Below are positions 17,569-25,766 of a stretch of 64,000 nucleotides of DNA, piece after piece (position 1 is the stretch's first letter; each line of letters starts with the position of its first letter). The position numbers and the translations under genes were made by a program. The notes under the pieces were generated by a model, which was given only the letters and a program-made list of their open reading frames with translations, did no database searches and was not told the DNA's origin. The DNA comes from DASTFY01 sp963829955 (lineage in GTDB: Bacteria; Actinomycetota; Acidimicrobiia; Acidimicrobiales; Ilumatobacteraceae), in assembly GCA_963829955.1 (NCBI GenBank), contig CAWHKS010000007.1:1-64000 (forward strand). The letters are read 5' to 3'.

Positions 17569-17760
17569 CATCACGTCGTGTGGTGGGAGAACGGCGGGCC
17601 GACCGACCTGCGGAATCTCCTGCCGCTGTGTGAACAACACCACCACCGCCTCCACGACCAAGGCTGGATCCTCACCCTCGGCGAACAGCGGGAGTTGACC
17701 GTCGCCACCCCAGACAGCCAAGTCATGACCACCGGCCCACCAAGCCGCCGCGCCGCCTGA
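17569..17760 (+). pseudogene. HNH endonuclease (DUF222/13E12 type), C-terminal fragment
   Basis: The frame reads HHVVWWENGGPTDLRNL, LLPLCEQHHHRLHDQGW and a tail ending at the stop at 17758-17760. This is the HNH nuclease motif and C-terminus of the large actinobacterial DUF222/13E12 repeat family. An in-frame TGA lies directly upstream of the first His, and the N-terminal DUF222 domain (over 300 residues) is missing. It is a decayed copy; these genes are commonly multicopy and often mark exchanged DNA. Confidence 0.75.
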
Positions 17761-17790
17761 GCGGCCGGCCGGCTGTCGACTGGCCGCGAG

Positions 17791-18780
17791 TCAGGCTGCG
17801 GGCTGGCCGGCTGGGCTGGCGGTGAGGCTGGACTTCGTCTTGAGCCCGGGGCGCTTGGCGATGGCGGCGGCGTGCTCGCGCATGGGAACCACCCGGAAGC
17901 CGTCCCGCAGGCGCTCGAGGCAGCCCCGCAGCACCTCGCGCTTGGTGGCGCCGGTCATGCCCATGCCCGGGAAGAAGCCCAGCGCGTCGACGTCGTCGGC
18001 GCCGAGCAGGTCGAGCGGGTGGAGCAGGATGCTCGGCTCCACCCCGGCGACGCGGCAGGCCCGTAGGCCGGTGGCGAAGTAGCGCTGCGCCATCGCGGGC
18101 GAGAACCCGGCCAGGTACAGCGCGTAGCTGACGTGGAACGGCACCCGAGCACCCGGCACGACGCTCACAGGGATCTCCAGCATCCGCGACGATCCGACCT
18201 GCCACCAGTACGGCTTGAGGGGGCGCAAGCCCTCCTTCCAGCTCCCGAACAGGTAGCGGCGCTCCTCGCGCTGCGCGGCGTCGAGCTTGGCCGAGCGGAA
18301 GTAGTACTTGCGGGCCAGCGGCCCGATCAGCGTGGGAAGCGTCGAGCAGTCGTACTCGTATCCCCGGTCGACCAGCAGCTGGAGGACGGTCGGCGACAGG
18401 CTGTAACCGGGACCACGGAAGCCCACGGTGCGCTGCCCCGTGGCGGCCTCGATGGCCTGCTCGGCGCGGTCGAACTCCTCGCCCAGCTCCTGCTCGGAGT
18501 AGCGGTGCAGCCAGGGTTGGTGACGGAACGAGTGGTTGGCGATCTCGTGACCCGCTTCGGCGATCGACTTGAGGGCCGGCCCATTCGCCTCGATGGCGGC
18601 GTCCTGGCCGACCACGAAGACCGTGATGCGCAGGCCGAGCTGCTCGAGCTCCTTGAGCATGAGCGGCACGACCGTGTCGAGGTAGCTGTCGTAGCGGTCC
18701 CAGCCCTCGTCGCCGTGGGTCATCTGGTACGACCACAGGTTGTCGAGGTCGAGCGACAGCGAGGCCATCGGCTTGTTCAT
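17791..18780 (-). CDS. Polysaccharide deacetylase family protein
   Basis: A 329-residue NodB-fold protein that would remove N- or O-acetyl groups from a glycan with a bound metal ion. The first metal motif is SLDLDNLW at 8-15, the second HSFRH at 83-87, and the strand RTVGFRGPGYS holds the catalytic-site Arg. There is no signal peptide or membrane anchor, so it may work on a cytoplasmic lipid-linked or nucleotide-linked substrate, as in several Acidimicrobiia and Bacteroidetes glycan loci. It is the last gene of the minus-strand glycan operon and overlaps the FAD oxidoreductase by ATGA. Confidence 0.85.
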   Translation of the reverse strand: MNKPMASLSLDLDNLWSYQMTHGDEGWDRYDSYLDTVVPLMLKELEQLGLRITVFVVGQDAAIEANGPALKSIAEAGHEIANHSFRHQPWLHRYSEQELGEEFDRAEQAIEAATGQRTVGFRGPGYSLSPTVLQLLVDRGYEYDCSTLPTLIGPLARKYYFRSAKLDAAQREERRYLFGSWKEGLRPLKPYWWQVGSSRMLEIPVSVVPGARVPFHVSYALYLAGFSPAMAQRYFATGLRACRVAGVEPSILLHPLDLLGADDVDALGFFPGMGMTGATKREVLRGCLERLRDGFRVVPMREHAAAIAKRPGLKTKSSLTASPAGQPAA

Positions 18781-20090
18781 CGGAGCTTCTCCACGAGCGA
18801 GAGCGTGTCGTTGACGTTGAGGGTGGCAAAGGGGAGGTTGGCCGAGCCGATGAGCTGGAGGCCGGGGATCGACGTGGTCGTCGGCGGCATCGACGCCGAG
18901 TAGCCGAGCGTCGGGACGGCGAAAACCCGCCGCACCCGCGACACGCGGAAGGCCGCCACGTCCTCGGCGCGAACCTGGGGATGGAGCCCTTGCAGGTAGG
19001 GCAGGAACTCGTTCTGCACTGCCGCGTCGTCGGCGTCGAACAGCGGATCGTCCGGCGGCGTGTACTTCGGCAGGTAGACGAGCGTCCAGCCGCCCACCTC
19101 AGCCGGGTCGACGAACGACGTCATCTCAACCACCGCCGTGAATGGGGAGGCCGGGTCGGTGAGGTACGTCAGGTAGTACGGCGAGAGCTTCTCGGGAAGG
19201 AGCAGCGACGCGCAGATCACGCCCATGTAGCGGACGGCTCGCAGCCGTTCCTGCTCGGCGTCCGTGAGCCCGGGGCACAGGTCGGCGGCGAGCGTGGAGG
19301 CCGTGGTCACGACGACGTTGTCGAATCTGGCCGCACCGTCGTCCATCAGGAGCTCTAGGCGGGGACCATGGTCGCCACCTTCTGCCTCGGGTACCTGGCG
19401 CACCTCGCGCACGGCCACGCCGGCGTTGATCTTGACCCCGGCCGAGGTCAGGTGCCGCTCGAAGACGTCGAAGATGCGGGCGTACCCGCCGCCCTGGACG
19501 TACCCGAACTGCTCGACCTTGAGGCCGCTGCGCCGGGCGGCGTAGAGCCGCTGGATGGTCGCCCAGATGAACGCTGCGGAGGCGTAGCGCCACTCGTCGC
19601 CGAGCTTGGCCCGCAGCAGCGGGAGCCAGAAGCGCTCGAACGTCCGCTTGCCGGACCACTTGGTCAGCCAGTCCTGGACCGGGATCTGCTCCATCTTCTC
19701 GCCATCGGGCTGCCGGGCCCCGGCCAGGATGGTGGCGCCGAGGCGACCCTTGTCGACGAGGTTCAGCGTGGGCAGGCGAAGGAAGTCGACGGCGTCGGAG
19801 AACGGCCGCAGACCCACCTCCGGCCCGGCGTAGAAGCCGCTCTGTGTCTGCACCCAGGTCAGCTCGTCTTCGAGCCCGATGGCCCGGAGCATGGCGCGCG
19901 TGTTGGCGTCGGAGGCCAGCGTGACGTGGTAGTGCCGGTCCCAGGTGACGTCGCCGAGCTGCCAGGCGCTGGCCAGACCACCCAGGTTGGGGGAGGCCTC
20001 GAAGACCGTGACGTTGTCGCCGCGGGCCTTCAGGCGGTGGGCGATGGCCAGGCCGAGGACGCCGGCCCCGATGACGGCTGAGTCGGCCAT
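18777..20090 (-). CDS. NAD(P)/FAD-dependent oxidoreductase (amine oxidase/protoporphyrinogen oxidase-like)
   Basis: A 437-residue flavoprotein. The N-terminal dinucleotide loop is VIGAGVLGLAIAHRL, followed by the FAD-ribose Glu in VFEAS and the GGLASAW segment typical of the amine oxidase/HemY/UDP-galactopyranose mutase group. I start at the ATG at 20090, which overlaps the acyltransferase stop by one base (TGATG); upstream residues in the frame are not conserved in kind. Homologues in glycan clusters are thought to rearrange or oxidise lipid-linked or nucleotide-linked sugars. The exact reaction is unknown. Confidence 0.82.
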   Translation of the reverse strand: MADSAVIGAGVLGLAIAHRLKARGDNVTVFEASPNLGGLASAWQLGDVTWDRHYHVTLASDANTRAMLRAIGLEDELTWVQTQSGFYAGPEVGLRPFSDAVDFLRLPTLNLVDKGRLGATILAGARQPDGEKMEQIPVQDWLTKWSGKRTFERFWLPLLRAKLGDEWRYASAAFIWATIQRLYAARRSGLKVEQFGYVQGGGYARIFDVFERHLTSAGVKINAGVAVREVRQVPEAEGGDHGPRLELLMDDGAARFDNVVVTTASTLAADLCPGLTDAEQERLRAVRYMGVICASLLLPEKLSPYYLTYLTDPASPFTAVVEMTSFVDPAEVGGWTLVYLPKYTPPDDPLFDADDAAVQNEFLPYLQGLHPQVRAEDVAAFRVSRVRRVFAVPTLGYSASMPPTTTSIPGLQLIGSANLPFATLNVNDTLSLVEKLR

Positions 20091-20746
20091 CAGCCCGGCG
20101 GGTCCAGCTCGGTGACGACCTGGTCGGCGATGCGGTAGCGAAGGCCGGTGCGGGGACACGCCACGCTGTCCAGGTCGGGGAGGACACCGTCCACCGCGCG
20201 GGCGATGGGGTGACCGTCACGGCCGACGGCGGCGATCGTCCGGGCCGGGAAGCCGGCCACGAGGTGGAAGTCTGGGACGGACTTGGTGACCACGGCGCCC
20301 ATGCCGACCATCGAGAACCGGCCCAGCTCGAGGCCCGGCCCGATGAGGGCCCTTGCGCCGACGGTGGTCCCGGCCCGCACGATGGTGGCGAGCGTGTCGT
20401 CGTCCGGATCGGACGGGCGCAGCTCGGACAGGTCCGGGGTCGTCGCTCGCGGGTACCGGTCGTTGGTGAAGGTCGTGCCCGCCGAGAGCATGACGCCGTC
20501 TTCGATCGTGACGGCGGTGCACACATAAACGAACGCGTTGATCTTCACCCGGTCGCCGATGGTGACGCCGTAGGCGATGTAGGACTTCTCGCCCACGATG
20601 CAGTCCCGGCCGATGGTGGTACCGGGACCCCGGACATGAACGGCGTCCCAGATGGACGAGCCCTCGCCGATCTCCACCCCCGCCTCGACCAGCGCGGTCG
20701 GGTGGATGCGGGCGGGGGTCCCCGTGCTCAACGTCCCCGCGCTCAC
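20090..20746 (-). CDS. Hexapeptide-repeat acyltransferase (WbpD/WlbB-like N-acetyltransferase)
   Basis: A 218-residue left-handed beta-helix transferase. Hexapeptide turns run through residues ~12-110 (IHPTALVEAGVEIGEGSSIW, then IGDRVKINAFVYVCTAV) and resume at ~135-165, with a loop (TFTNDRYPRA) holding an Asn-Asp pair common to sugar N-acetyltransferases. In the context of a Gfo/Idh dehydrogenase and a DegT aminotransferase it fits the acetyl-CoA-dependent acetylation of UDP-3-amino-sugar uronate (the WbpD/WlbB step). The GTG start at 20746 overlaps the Gfo/Idh stop by GTGA. The length is slightly more than WbpD, with a ~35-residue C-terminal tail. Confidence 0.82.
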   Translation of the reverse strand: MSAGTLSTGTPARIHPTALVEAGVEIGEGSSIWDAVHVRGPGTTIGRDCIVGEKSYIAYGVTIGDRVKINAFVYVCTAVTIEDGVMLSAGTTFTNDRYPRATTPDLSELRPSDPDDDTLATIVRAGTTVGARALIGPGLELGRFSMVGMGAVVTKSVPDFHLVAGFPARTIAAVGRDGHPIARAVDGVLPDLDSVACPRTGLRYRIADQVVTELDPPG

Positions 20747-21738
20747 GGCTGCAGGTCGGCGATCTTGACCCAGGCACCCTGCCTGAGCGACTCGTAGCAC
20801 GCGTCCACCACCTGGGCCGCGGCGATGCCGTCGGCCGGCGTGACCGCCAGCTCCTCCTCGCCTCGGAGAGCCCGGGCGAACTGCACGACCGCACCACTCA
20901 TGGCCGGCACCTTGGCATAGCCCGGGCCGATGACCTGCCAGTCCTGCCCGTAGCGGCGCCATGCGGACTCCCGCCAGCCCACGCGGACCTCGCCCTCCGT
21001 GCCATAGAGGTGGAGGAAGTCCGAGAGGGACTTGTCGATGCTCCACGAGAGGTCGACCGTGGCGTCCACGTCGTCCTCGGTGCGCAGGTGCAGCGTGACG
21101 GTGTCCTCGACGACGAAGCCCTCCGGCCGGGCCGACTCCACGGCTAGGACCTCGGCCACCGGGCCGGCCACGAAGCGGACGAGGTCCACAGAGTGGGTCC
21201 CGTTGTCCACGATGACACCACCGCCGCTGATGGCCGGGTCGCTGTTCCAGCGCGAACCCATGTCCACCCGGGAGGTGAAGGCGTTCTCGACCAGGCGCAG
21301 ACGCCCGAGCGAGCCGTCAGCCAGCAGGTCACGGGCAGCGACGACGTCGTCGCAGAACCGGAACTTGGTGGCCATCCCCAGCAGCAGGCCGGCGTCGGTG
21401 GCCGCCCTCGCCATGGCGGTGGCCGCGTGCCGGTCGACGGCAAGCGGCTTTTCCGACAGCACGGCGACACCGTGGCGGAAGAAGAGCTGCGCCATCTCGG
21501 GGTGGGTGGCCGGCGGCGTGCAGAGCACCACCGCGTCGGGCTCGAAGGCCAGGACCTCCTCGGCCGTCTCGACGGCCGCGCACCCCATCTTCTCGGCCAG
21601 CGCCGAGGCCGCGGGCAGGCGGACGTCGGCCACGGCCACGGCCTCCAGCTCGTCCGTCCCGGCGACGATGTCCACGTAGGCGCCGGCGATGCCCCCGGCC
21701 CCGATCACGGCCAGGCGGCTCGCCTGTCGCTCGCTCAC
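20743..21738 (-). CDS. Gfo/Idh/MocA oxidoreductase (WbpB/WlbA-like)
   Basis: A 331-residue NAD(P)-dependent sugar dehydrogenase. The Rossmann loop is VIGAGGIAGAYV near 10, the family motif SEKPLAVD follows near residue 95, and the substrate-domain segment is GGGVIVDNGTHSVDLVRF. The start is the GTG at 21738 (SERQASRLAVIGAGG), overlapping the aminotransferase stop by GTGA. Gene order aminotransferase-dehydrogenase-acetyltransferase matches the Wbp/Wlb set, in which this enzyme oxidises C3 of UDP-GlcNAcA. The assignment rests on neighbours rather than on unique residues. Confidence 0.85.
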   Translation of the reverse strand: MSERQASRLAVIGAGGIAGAYVDIVAGTDELEAVAVADVRLPAASALAEKMGCAAVETAEEVLAFEPDAVVLCTPPATHPEMAQLFFRHGVAVLSEKPLAVDRHAATAMARAATDAGLLLGMATKFRFCDDVVAARDLLADGSLGRLRLVENAFTSRVDMGSRWNSDPAISGGGVIVDNGTHSVDLVRFVAGPVAEVLAVESARPEGFVVEDTVTLHLRTEDDVDATVDLSWSIDKSLSDFLHLYGTEGEVRVGWRESAWRRYGQDWQVIGPGYAKVPAMSGAVVQFARALRGEEELAVTPADGIAAAQVVDACYESLRQGAWVKIADLQP

Positions 21739-22946
21739 GCCTCCACGTCCTCGCCGGCCATGGCCGCGGCGATGCTGCGGGCGAGGAAGTCGACGTGCTC
21801 GTCGGTCATCTTCTCGTTCCAGCCGAGGACCAGCACCTGGTCGAGCCCGCCGAACGTGCCGGGGAAGAGCTCGGCCGAGTAGTCGATGGCCTCGGGCCGG
21901 GCCAGGTCGTACGGCCAGTGGCTCGTGCCGAAGGTGACCTGCTCGGCGATGACCTTGCACCGGAACGCCGGCTTGTTGATGTACCGGGGTGCCGAGGCGA
22001 TGTCGTAGAACTTGAGGCGGCGGGCCAGCTCAGCGGGGCCGCCGGGCAGCACCTCGGAGTCCACGCGAACGGCGTAGCGCCAGTACGAGCAGATGTCGCC
22101 CTCGGCCACCACTGGCGTGCTGATGCCCGGAACGTCGGCCAGCAGCTTGCTCAGGCGGTCGGCGTTCTCGATGCGCACCTGCACGTGTCCGGCCAGCTTG
22201 GGGAGCTGGGCCATGAGGACCGCGCTCTGCAGCTCGGTGATCCGGTAGTTCGGGGCGAGGAACTCGTGGTCCGGGTTGGCCTCGCCGTAGGGCCAGGCCT
22301 TGTTGATGAACACCCGCATCCGACGGTTGTAGGCGTCGTCGTTGGTGACGACGATGCCGCCCTCGCCCGACGTGATGTGCTTGCCCTGCTGGGCGCTGAA
22401 GCACCCGATGGCACCCATCGAGCCGATCGGGCGACCCTGGGAGACGGCGCCGTAGGCTTGGGCGGCGTCCTCGATGACGGGGATGCCCTTGGCGTCCGCC
22501 AGGGCCATGATCTCGTCCATCTCGCACGGGTTGCCGAAGAGGTGGGTGACGATGATGCCCTTCGTCCGGTCCGAGATGCGGTCGGCGATGGTGGCGGCGG
22601 TGACGTTGAGCGTCACGGGATCCACGTCGGCGAACACCGGGATGGCGCCCTGGTAGAGGATGGCGCTGATGGCGCCCATGTCGGTGACCGACGTGGTGAT
22701 GATCTCCTCGCCGGGCTCGGTGTCGAGCGCGGCGACCGCCGTGTGGAGGGCGGCGCTGCCCGACGCGCAGGCGGCGGCGTGGCGCACGCCGACCCGCTCG
22801 GCGAATGCCGTCTCGAGCTGCTTGGTGAAGGCGCCCTTGGTCGCCGTCAGGGTCCCGCTGCGCAGAACCTCCGCCAGGGCGTCGAGCTCTTCGTCGCCGA
22901 ATGAGCGCCCGCTCGCGTCCTGATCCGAGGGTAGGGGAGTCGTCAC
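21735..22946 (-). CDS. DegT/DnrJ/EryC1/StrS sugar aminotransferase (WbpE-like)
   Basis: A 403-residue PLP-dependent aminotransferase of nucleotide ketosugars. Family features are ACASGSAALHTAV (PLP phosphate), HLFGNPCEMDEI, VIEDAAQAYGA (pyridine-ring Asp) and the Schiff-base Lys at 189 in GKHITSGEGG. The GTG at 22946 is chosen because family-like sequence begins just after it and AGGAAG lies upstream; the frame is open further 5' but without coding character. It is the first gene of the minus-strand operon of five overlapping genes. With the dehydrogenase and acetyltransferase it would install a 3-acetamido group on a UDP-sugar. Confidence 0.87.
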   Translation of the reverse strand: MTTPLPSDQDASGRSFGDEELDALAEVLRSGTLTATKGAFTKQLETAFAERVGVRHAAACASGSAALHTAVAALDTEPGEEIITTSVTDMGAISAILYQGAIPVFADVDPVTLNVTAATIADRISDRTKGIIVTHLFGNPCEMDEIMALADAKGIPVIEDAAQAYGAVSQGRPIGSMGAIGCFSAQQGKHITSGEGGIVVTNDDAYNRRMRVFINKAWPYGEANPDHEFLAPNYRITELQSAVLMAQLPKLAGHVQVRIENADRLSKLLADVPGISTPVVAEGDICSYWRYAVRVDSEVLPGGPAELARRLKFYDIASAPRYINKPAFRCKVIAEQVTFGTSHWPYDLARPEAIDYSAELFPGTFGGLDQVLVLGWNEKMTDEHVDFLARSIAAAMAGEDVEA

Positions 22947-23278
22947 AATGCCCGCTTCCTGTTCGTGAGGGCCGCTTCTCGCCTCCGCTGCGGAGCGCCG
23001 TCCCTCGACCGCACAATTGACGGGGTCAGGGTAGGCGACGGCCTCTCCGCCGCCGAGGGGAGAGCACGCCCTCACCGTGATCGTTCGCAACTGCAACGAT
23101 CGCCGTCCCAATGGGTGATGACGTGACCACGCAGGGCAGCGCGATCGGCGACCCAGCGTGGGCAGAAGCGCTCTGGCCAGGGCTCAGCGGGACCGGCCCG
23201 ACCGCCGATGACCACACTCCGTTACCCTCGGCACGGCATTGAAGGGGCATCGAGCGGGATCGAGCGGGAGGGCGGCAA
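22947..23278. promoter_or_regulatory. Divergent promoter region of the glycan operons
   Basis: These 332 bases separate the minus-strand aminotransferase operon from the plus-strand 2-epimerase and contain no gene. Positions 23079-23101 carry a perfect inverted repeat, GATCGTT and AACGATC with a 9-base spacer, a likely operator or transcript hairpin. TTACCCT at 23222-23228 is a possible -10 element for the epimerase. No sigma or regulator motif can be named with confidence. Confidence 0.45.
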
Positions 23279-24409
23279 GTGGAAGGACTACTGAGAGAGC
23301 GGAGCATCGCGGTCGTCCTCGGGACCCGTCCCGAGATGATCAAGATGATGCCGCTGCTCAAGCTGCTGGGCGACCGGGGGCGGATGATCCACACCGGCCA
23401 GCACTTCGACGACGACCTGAGCGGTCAGTTCCTGCGGGAGCTCGGCCTCGGTGCGCCGTCGCTGCACCTCGAGGTCGGTGGCCGGCGCCGGGGCTCCCAG
23501 ATCGGTGACGCCACGCTGCTCCTCGAGGAGCACTTCAACGCCGACCCGCCCGAGGTGGTCGTGGTGCACGGCGACACCAACGCCGCGCTGGCCGGCGCCC
23601 TTGCCGCCAACGCCAGCGGAATCCCGCTCATCCATGTGGAGTCCGGGCTGCGCAGCTTCGACCGCGCCATGCCCGAGGAGCACAACCGCATCGTCGTCGA
23701 CCACCTGGCCGACCTCTGCCTCGCGCCGACGGAAACGAACCGGGCCAACCTGGCTGCCGAGGGCATCGGCGGGGACCGGGTGATCCTCACCGGCAACACC
23801 GTGGTCGACGCCGTGCTCGACCTCCTGCCCCCGCCGCCGGAGCAGCATGCCGTGCTGGCCCAGCACGGGCTGGAGCCCGGCCGCTACGTGCTGTCGACGC
23901 TGCACCGCCCGGAGAACGTGGACGACCCCGAGGTGCTCGGCATGATCCTGTCCGAGCTCGGCCGCTGCGATCTCCCTGTCCTCCTGCCCCTGCATCCCCG
24001 GACCCGAGCCTCGATCGAGGACAACGGCCTGTCCGGGCTCCTGGCCAAGGTCAAGGTCCTGGCGCCGATTGGCTACATCGAGTTCCTGAGCCTGGCGGCC
24101 AGTTCGGCGCTTCTGGTGTCGGACTCCGGCGGCGTGCAGGAAGAGGCCAGCGTTCTGAAGCGGCCGGTGCTGGTGGTTCGGAACTCCACCGAGCGGCCCG
24201 AGATCCTGGGGACGTTCGCGCAGCTCGTCCCCCCGGGGCCGCTCGTGGGCGCCTGGATCGCGCAGCTCCTGGGTCAGGGCCCGCAGCTGCTCAACCGGCT
24301 GCAGAACCTGCCCTCGCCTTACGGCGACGGGACGGCATCGCTGCGGTCCTTCGCGGCGATCACGACGCTCCTCTCCCGCCCGACCTCCTCGAGGCGCGCC
24401 GCGTCGTAG
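23279..24409 (+). CDS. wecB: UDP-N-acetylglucosamine 2-epimerase (non-hydrolysing) family
   Basis: A 376-residue GT-B fold epimerase that converts UDP-GlcNAc to UDP-ManNAc, or the diacetamido-uronate analogue when it acts as WbpI/WlbD. Motifs: VLGTRPEMIKMMPLL at the N-terminus, VHGDTNAALAGALA, HVESGLRSFDRAMPEEHNR (catalytic acid region), STLHRPENVD and SDSGGVQEEAS (UDP binding). The GTG start at 23279 is preceded by GGGAGGG. The location opposite a WbpB/E/D-like operon favours the WbpI role, so the wecB symbol is by family only. Confidence 0.87.
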   Translation: MEGLLRERSIAVVLGTRPEMIKMMPLLKLLGDRGRMIHTGQHFDDDLSGQFLRELGLGAPSLHLEVGGRRRGSQIGDATLLLEEHFNADPPEVVVVHGDTNAALAGALAANASGIPLIHVESGLRSFDRAMPEEHNRIVVDHLADLCLAPTETNRANLAAEGIGGDRVILTGNTVVDAVLDLLPPPPEQHAVLAQHGLEPGRYVLSTLHRPENVDDPEVLGMILSELGRCDLPVLLPLHPRTRASIEDNGLSGLLAKVKVLAPIGYIEFLSLAASSALLVSDSGGVQEEASVLKRPVLVVRNSTERPEILGTFAQLVPPGPLVGAWIAQLLGQGPQLLNRLQNLPSPYGDGTASLRSFAAITTLLSRPTSSRRAAS

Positions 24410-24433
24410 TTGCCCCGGCCCAGGAAGAGGGGC

Positions 24434-25147
24434 CTAGACGACGGGCCAGGGATAGCGGCGACCGCTGGTGTCGACCGGGAACTTCGGGTTGCGCATCAGC
24501 AGCCGCGCCCGGTGCTGCAGCGCGTCGACCTCCTCGTCGTCGAGCAGCGCCGCGAGGTCGAGCGGGACGCTCGTCGCCAGTCGCTCGATGCCGTGCAGCA
24601 GGCCCTCCGGGACGGGCTCGCCGCCGAACTCCCAGATGACGGTGCGCAGCTTGAAGTCGGCCGAGAAGCACAGACCCTGATCCACACCCCAGATCCGGTC
24701 GCCGGGGCCGAGCAGCACATGCCCGCTCTTGCGGTCGGTGTTGTTGGCGACGATGTCGAACGCGCACATGGTCCGGAGCTGCGCGTGCAGATCGGGCCGC
24801 GCCTCGTGGAGCGTGAAGTAGTGCTGCTCGAAGTCGGCCTCGATGAAGAGCTGGAACGACCCCTCCCCGAGCGGCCCGTCCCGGATGACGGTGGGCGGCA
24901 CGAGGCCCCAGCCCAGCGCTTCCGACAGGCGATAGGCGGCCAGTTCGCGCCGGTAGAGGCCGTGGGGGAAGTCCCACAGCGGCCGTTCGCCCCGCCCCGG
25001 CTTGTACACCGCCTGGCAGGTCCGGGCGCCGTCGGTGATGGTGGCCAGGAAAGTGGCGTTGGAACTCCACGGCATCCGGCCTTGCACCTCGGCCTCACCG
25101 CACTCCAGCAGGCTGAGCGCGGCCTGGTCCGGTGAGGCGCCCGCCAT
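24434..25147 (-). CDS. SCO1664 family protein (PI3/4-kinase-like fold)
   Basis: A 237-residue protein of the actinobacterial SCO1664 family, distantly related to PI3/4 kinases. Features are AVYKPGRGERPLWDFPHGLYRRE (family start of the kinase-like core), MCAFDIVANNTDRKSGHVLL (catalytic-loop-like Asp and Asn) and WGVDQGLCFSADFKLRTVIW (metal-binding-like Asp). Its true substrate is unknown. It is the last gene of a three-gene minus-strand operon with DUF3090 and a histidine phosphatase, an arrangement conserved widely in actinobacteria, often next to mycothiol gene mshC, which is not in this window. Confidence 0.87.
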   Translation of the reverse strand: MAGASPDQAALSLLECGEAEVQGRMPWSSNATFLATITDGARTCQAVYKPGRGERPLWDFPHGLYRRELAAYRLSEALGWGLVPPTVIRDGPLGEGSFQLFIEADFEQHYFTLHEARPDLHAQLRTMCAFDIVANNTDRKSGHVLLGPGDRIWGVDQGLCFSADFKLRTVIWEFGGEPVPEGLLHGIERLATSVPLDLAALLDDEEVDALQHRARLLMRNPKFPVDTSGRRYPWPVV

Positions 25148-25156
25148 CAGCTCATC

Positions 25157-25747
25157 TCAGTTCATCCGGGGGCACGGATGGCCGTCGGGGTCGATGGGCA
25201 GGCCGCAGAAGCGGCAGGACGGTCGCCCGGCCGCCACCAGCTCGACCGCCCGCGCCGCGAAGGCCAGGGCCTGTCCGCGAGACAGCTCGAACCTCAGCCG
25301 GCCGCGGTCGAACGTGACCAGCCAGTCCATGGGATCGGACCCGACACCGGACGAGCTGTCGTCGTCATCGTCGTCGTCATCGTCGCCCTCGTCGTCGTCC
25401 TCGACGGCTTCGAGGGCCTCTGGATCGAGCTCTTCGACGACCACCACGAAGCGGTCGGCGTCGGCTTCCCAGGCCACGGCCAGCTGGCCCGCCACCCAGA
25501 CGGCGTCGATGGGGTCGAGCAGCTCGAGCGCCGTGGGGAGGGGCCCGTCACCGGGCGCGGGCAGGTCCTGCAGCAAGCGCTCCAGGTATTGACCGAGCGC
25601 CGCCACCTGCTGCTTCTCGCACTTGACGGTCACCACCTGGCCGTCGGCGCGGGCCTGGAGGAAGAAGACGCGCTGACCGGGGGCCCCGACCGTCCCGGCC
25701 GTGAACGCGTCGACGGCGCCGAGGTCGAAGCTGGGGCTCGTGCTCAT
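25157..25747 (-). CDS. DUF3090 family protein
   Basis: A 196-residue protein of the DUF3090 family, function unknown. The N-terminal half matches the family (FTAGTVGAPGQRVFFLQA, VTVKCEKQQVAALGQYL). The C-terminus has two Cys pairs (CRFCGLPIDPDGHPCP) that probably bind zinc, as in typical members. A run of nine Asp within an acidic stretch at ~115-131 is a species-specific low-complexity insert between the beta part and the Cys region. The gene lies between the phosphatase and the SCO1664 gene with gaps of 19 and 9 bases, so all three are probably co-transcribed. Confidence 0.88.
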   Translation of the reverse strand: MSTSPSFDLGAVDAFTAGTVGAPGQRVFFLQARADGQVVTVKCEKQQVAALGQYLERLLQDLPAPGDGPLPTALELLDPIDAVWVAGQLAVAWEADADRFVVVVEELDPEALEAVEDDDEGDDDDDDDDDSSSGVGSDPMDWLVTFDRGRLRFELSRGQALAFAARAVELVAAGRPSCRFCGLPIDPDGHPCPRMN

Positions 25748-25766
25748 GGCGCGGTCAGCATCGCGG

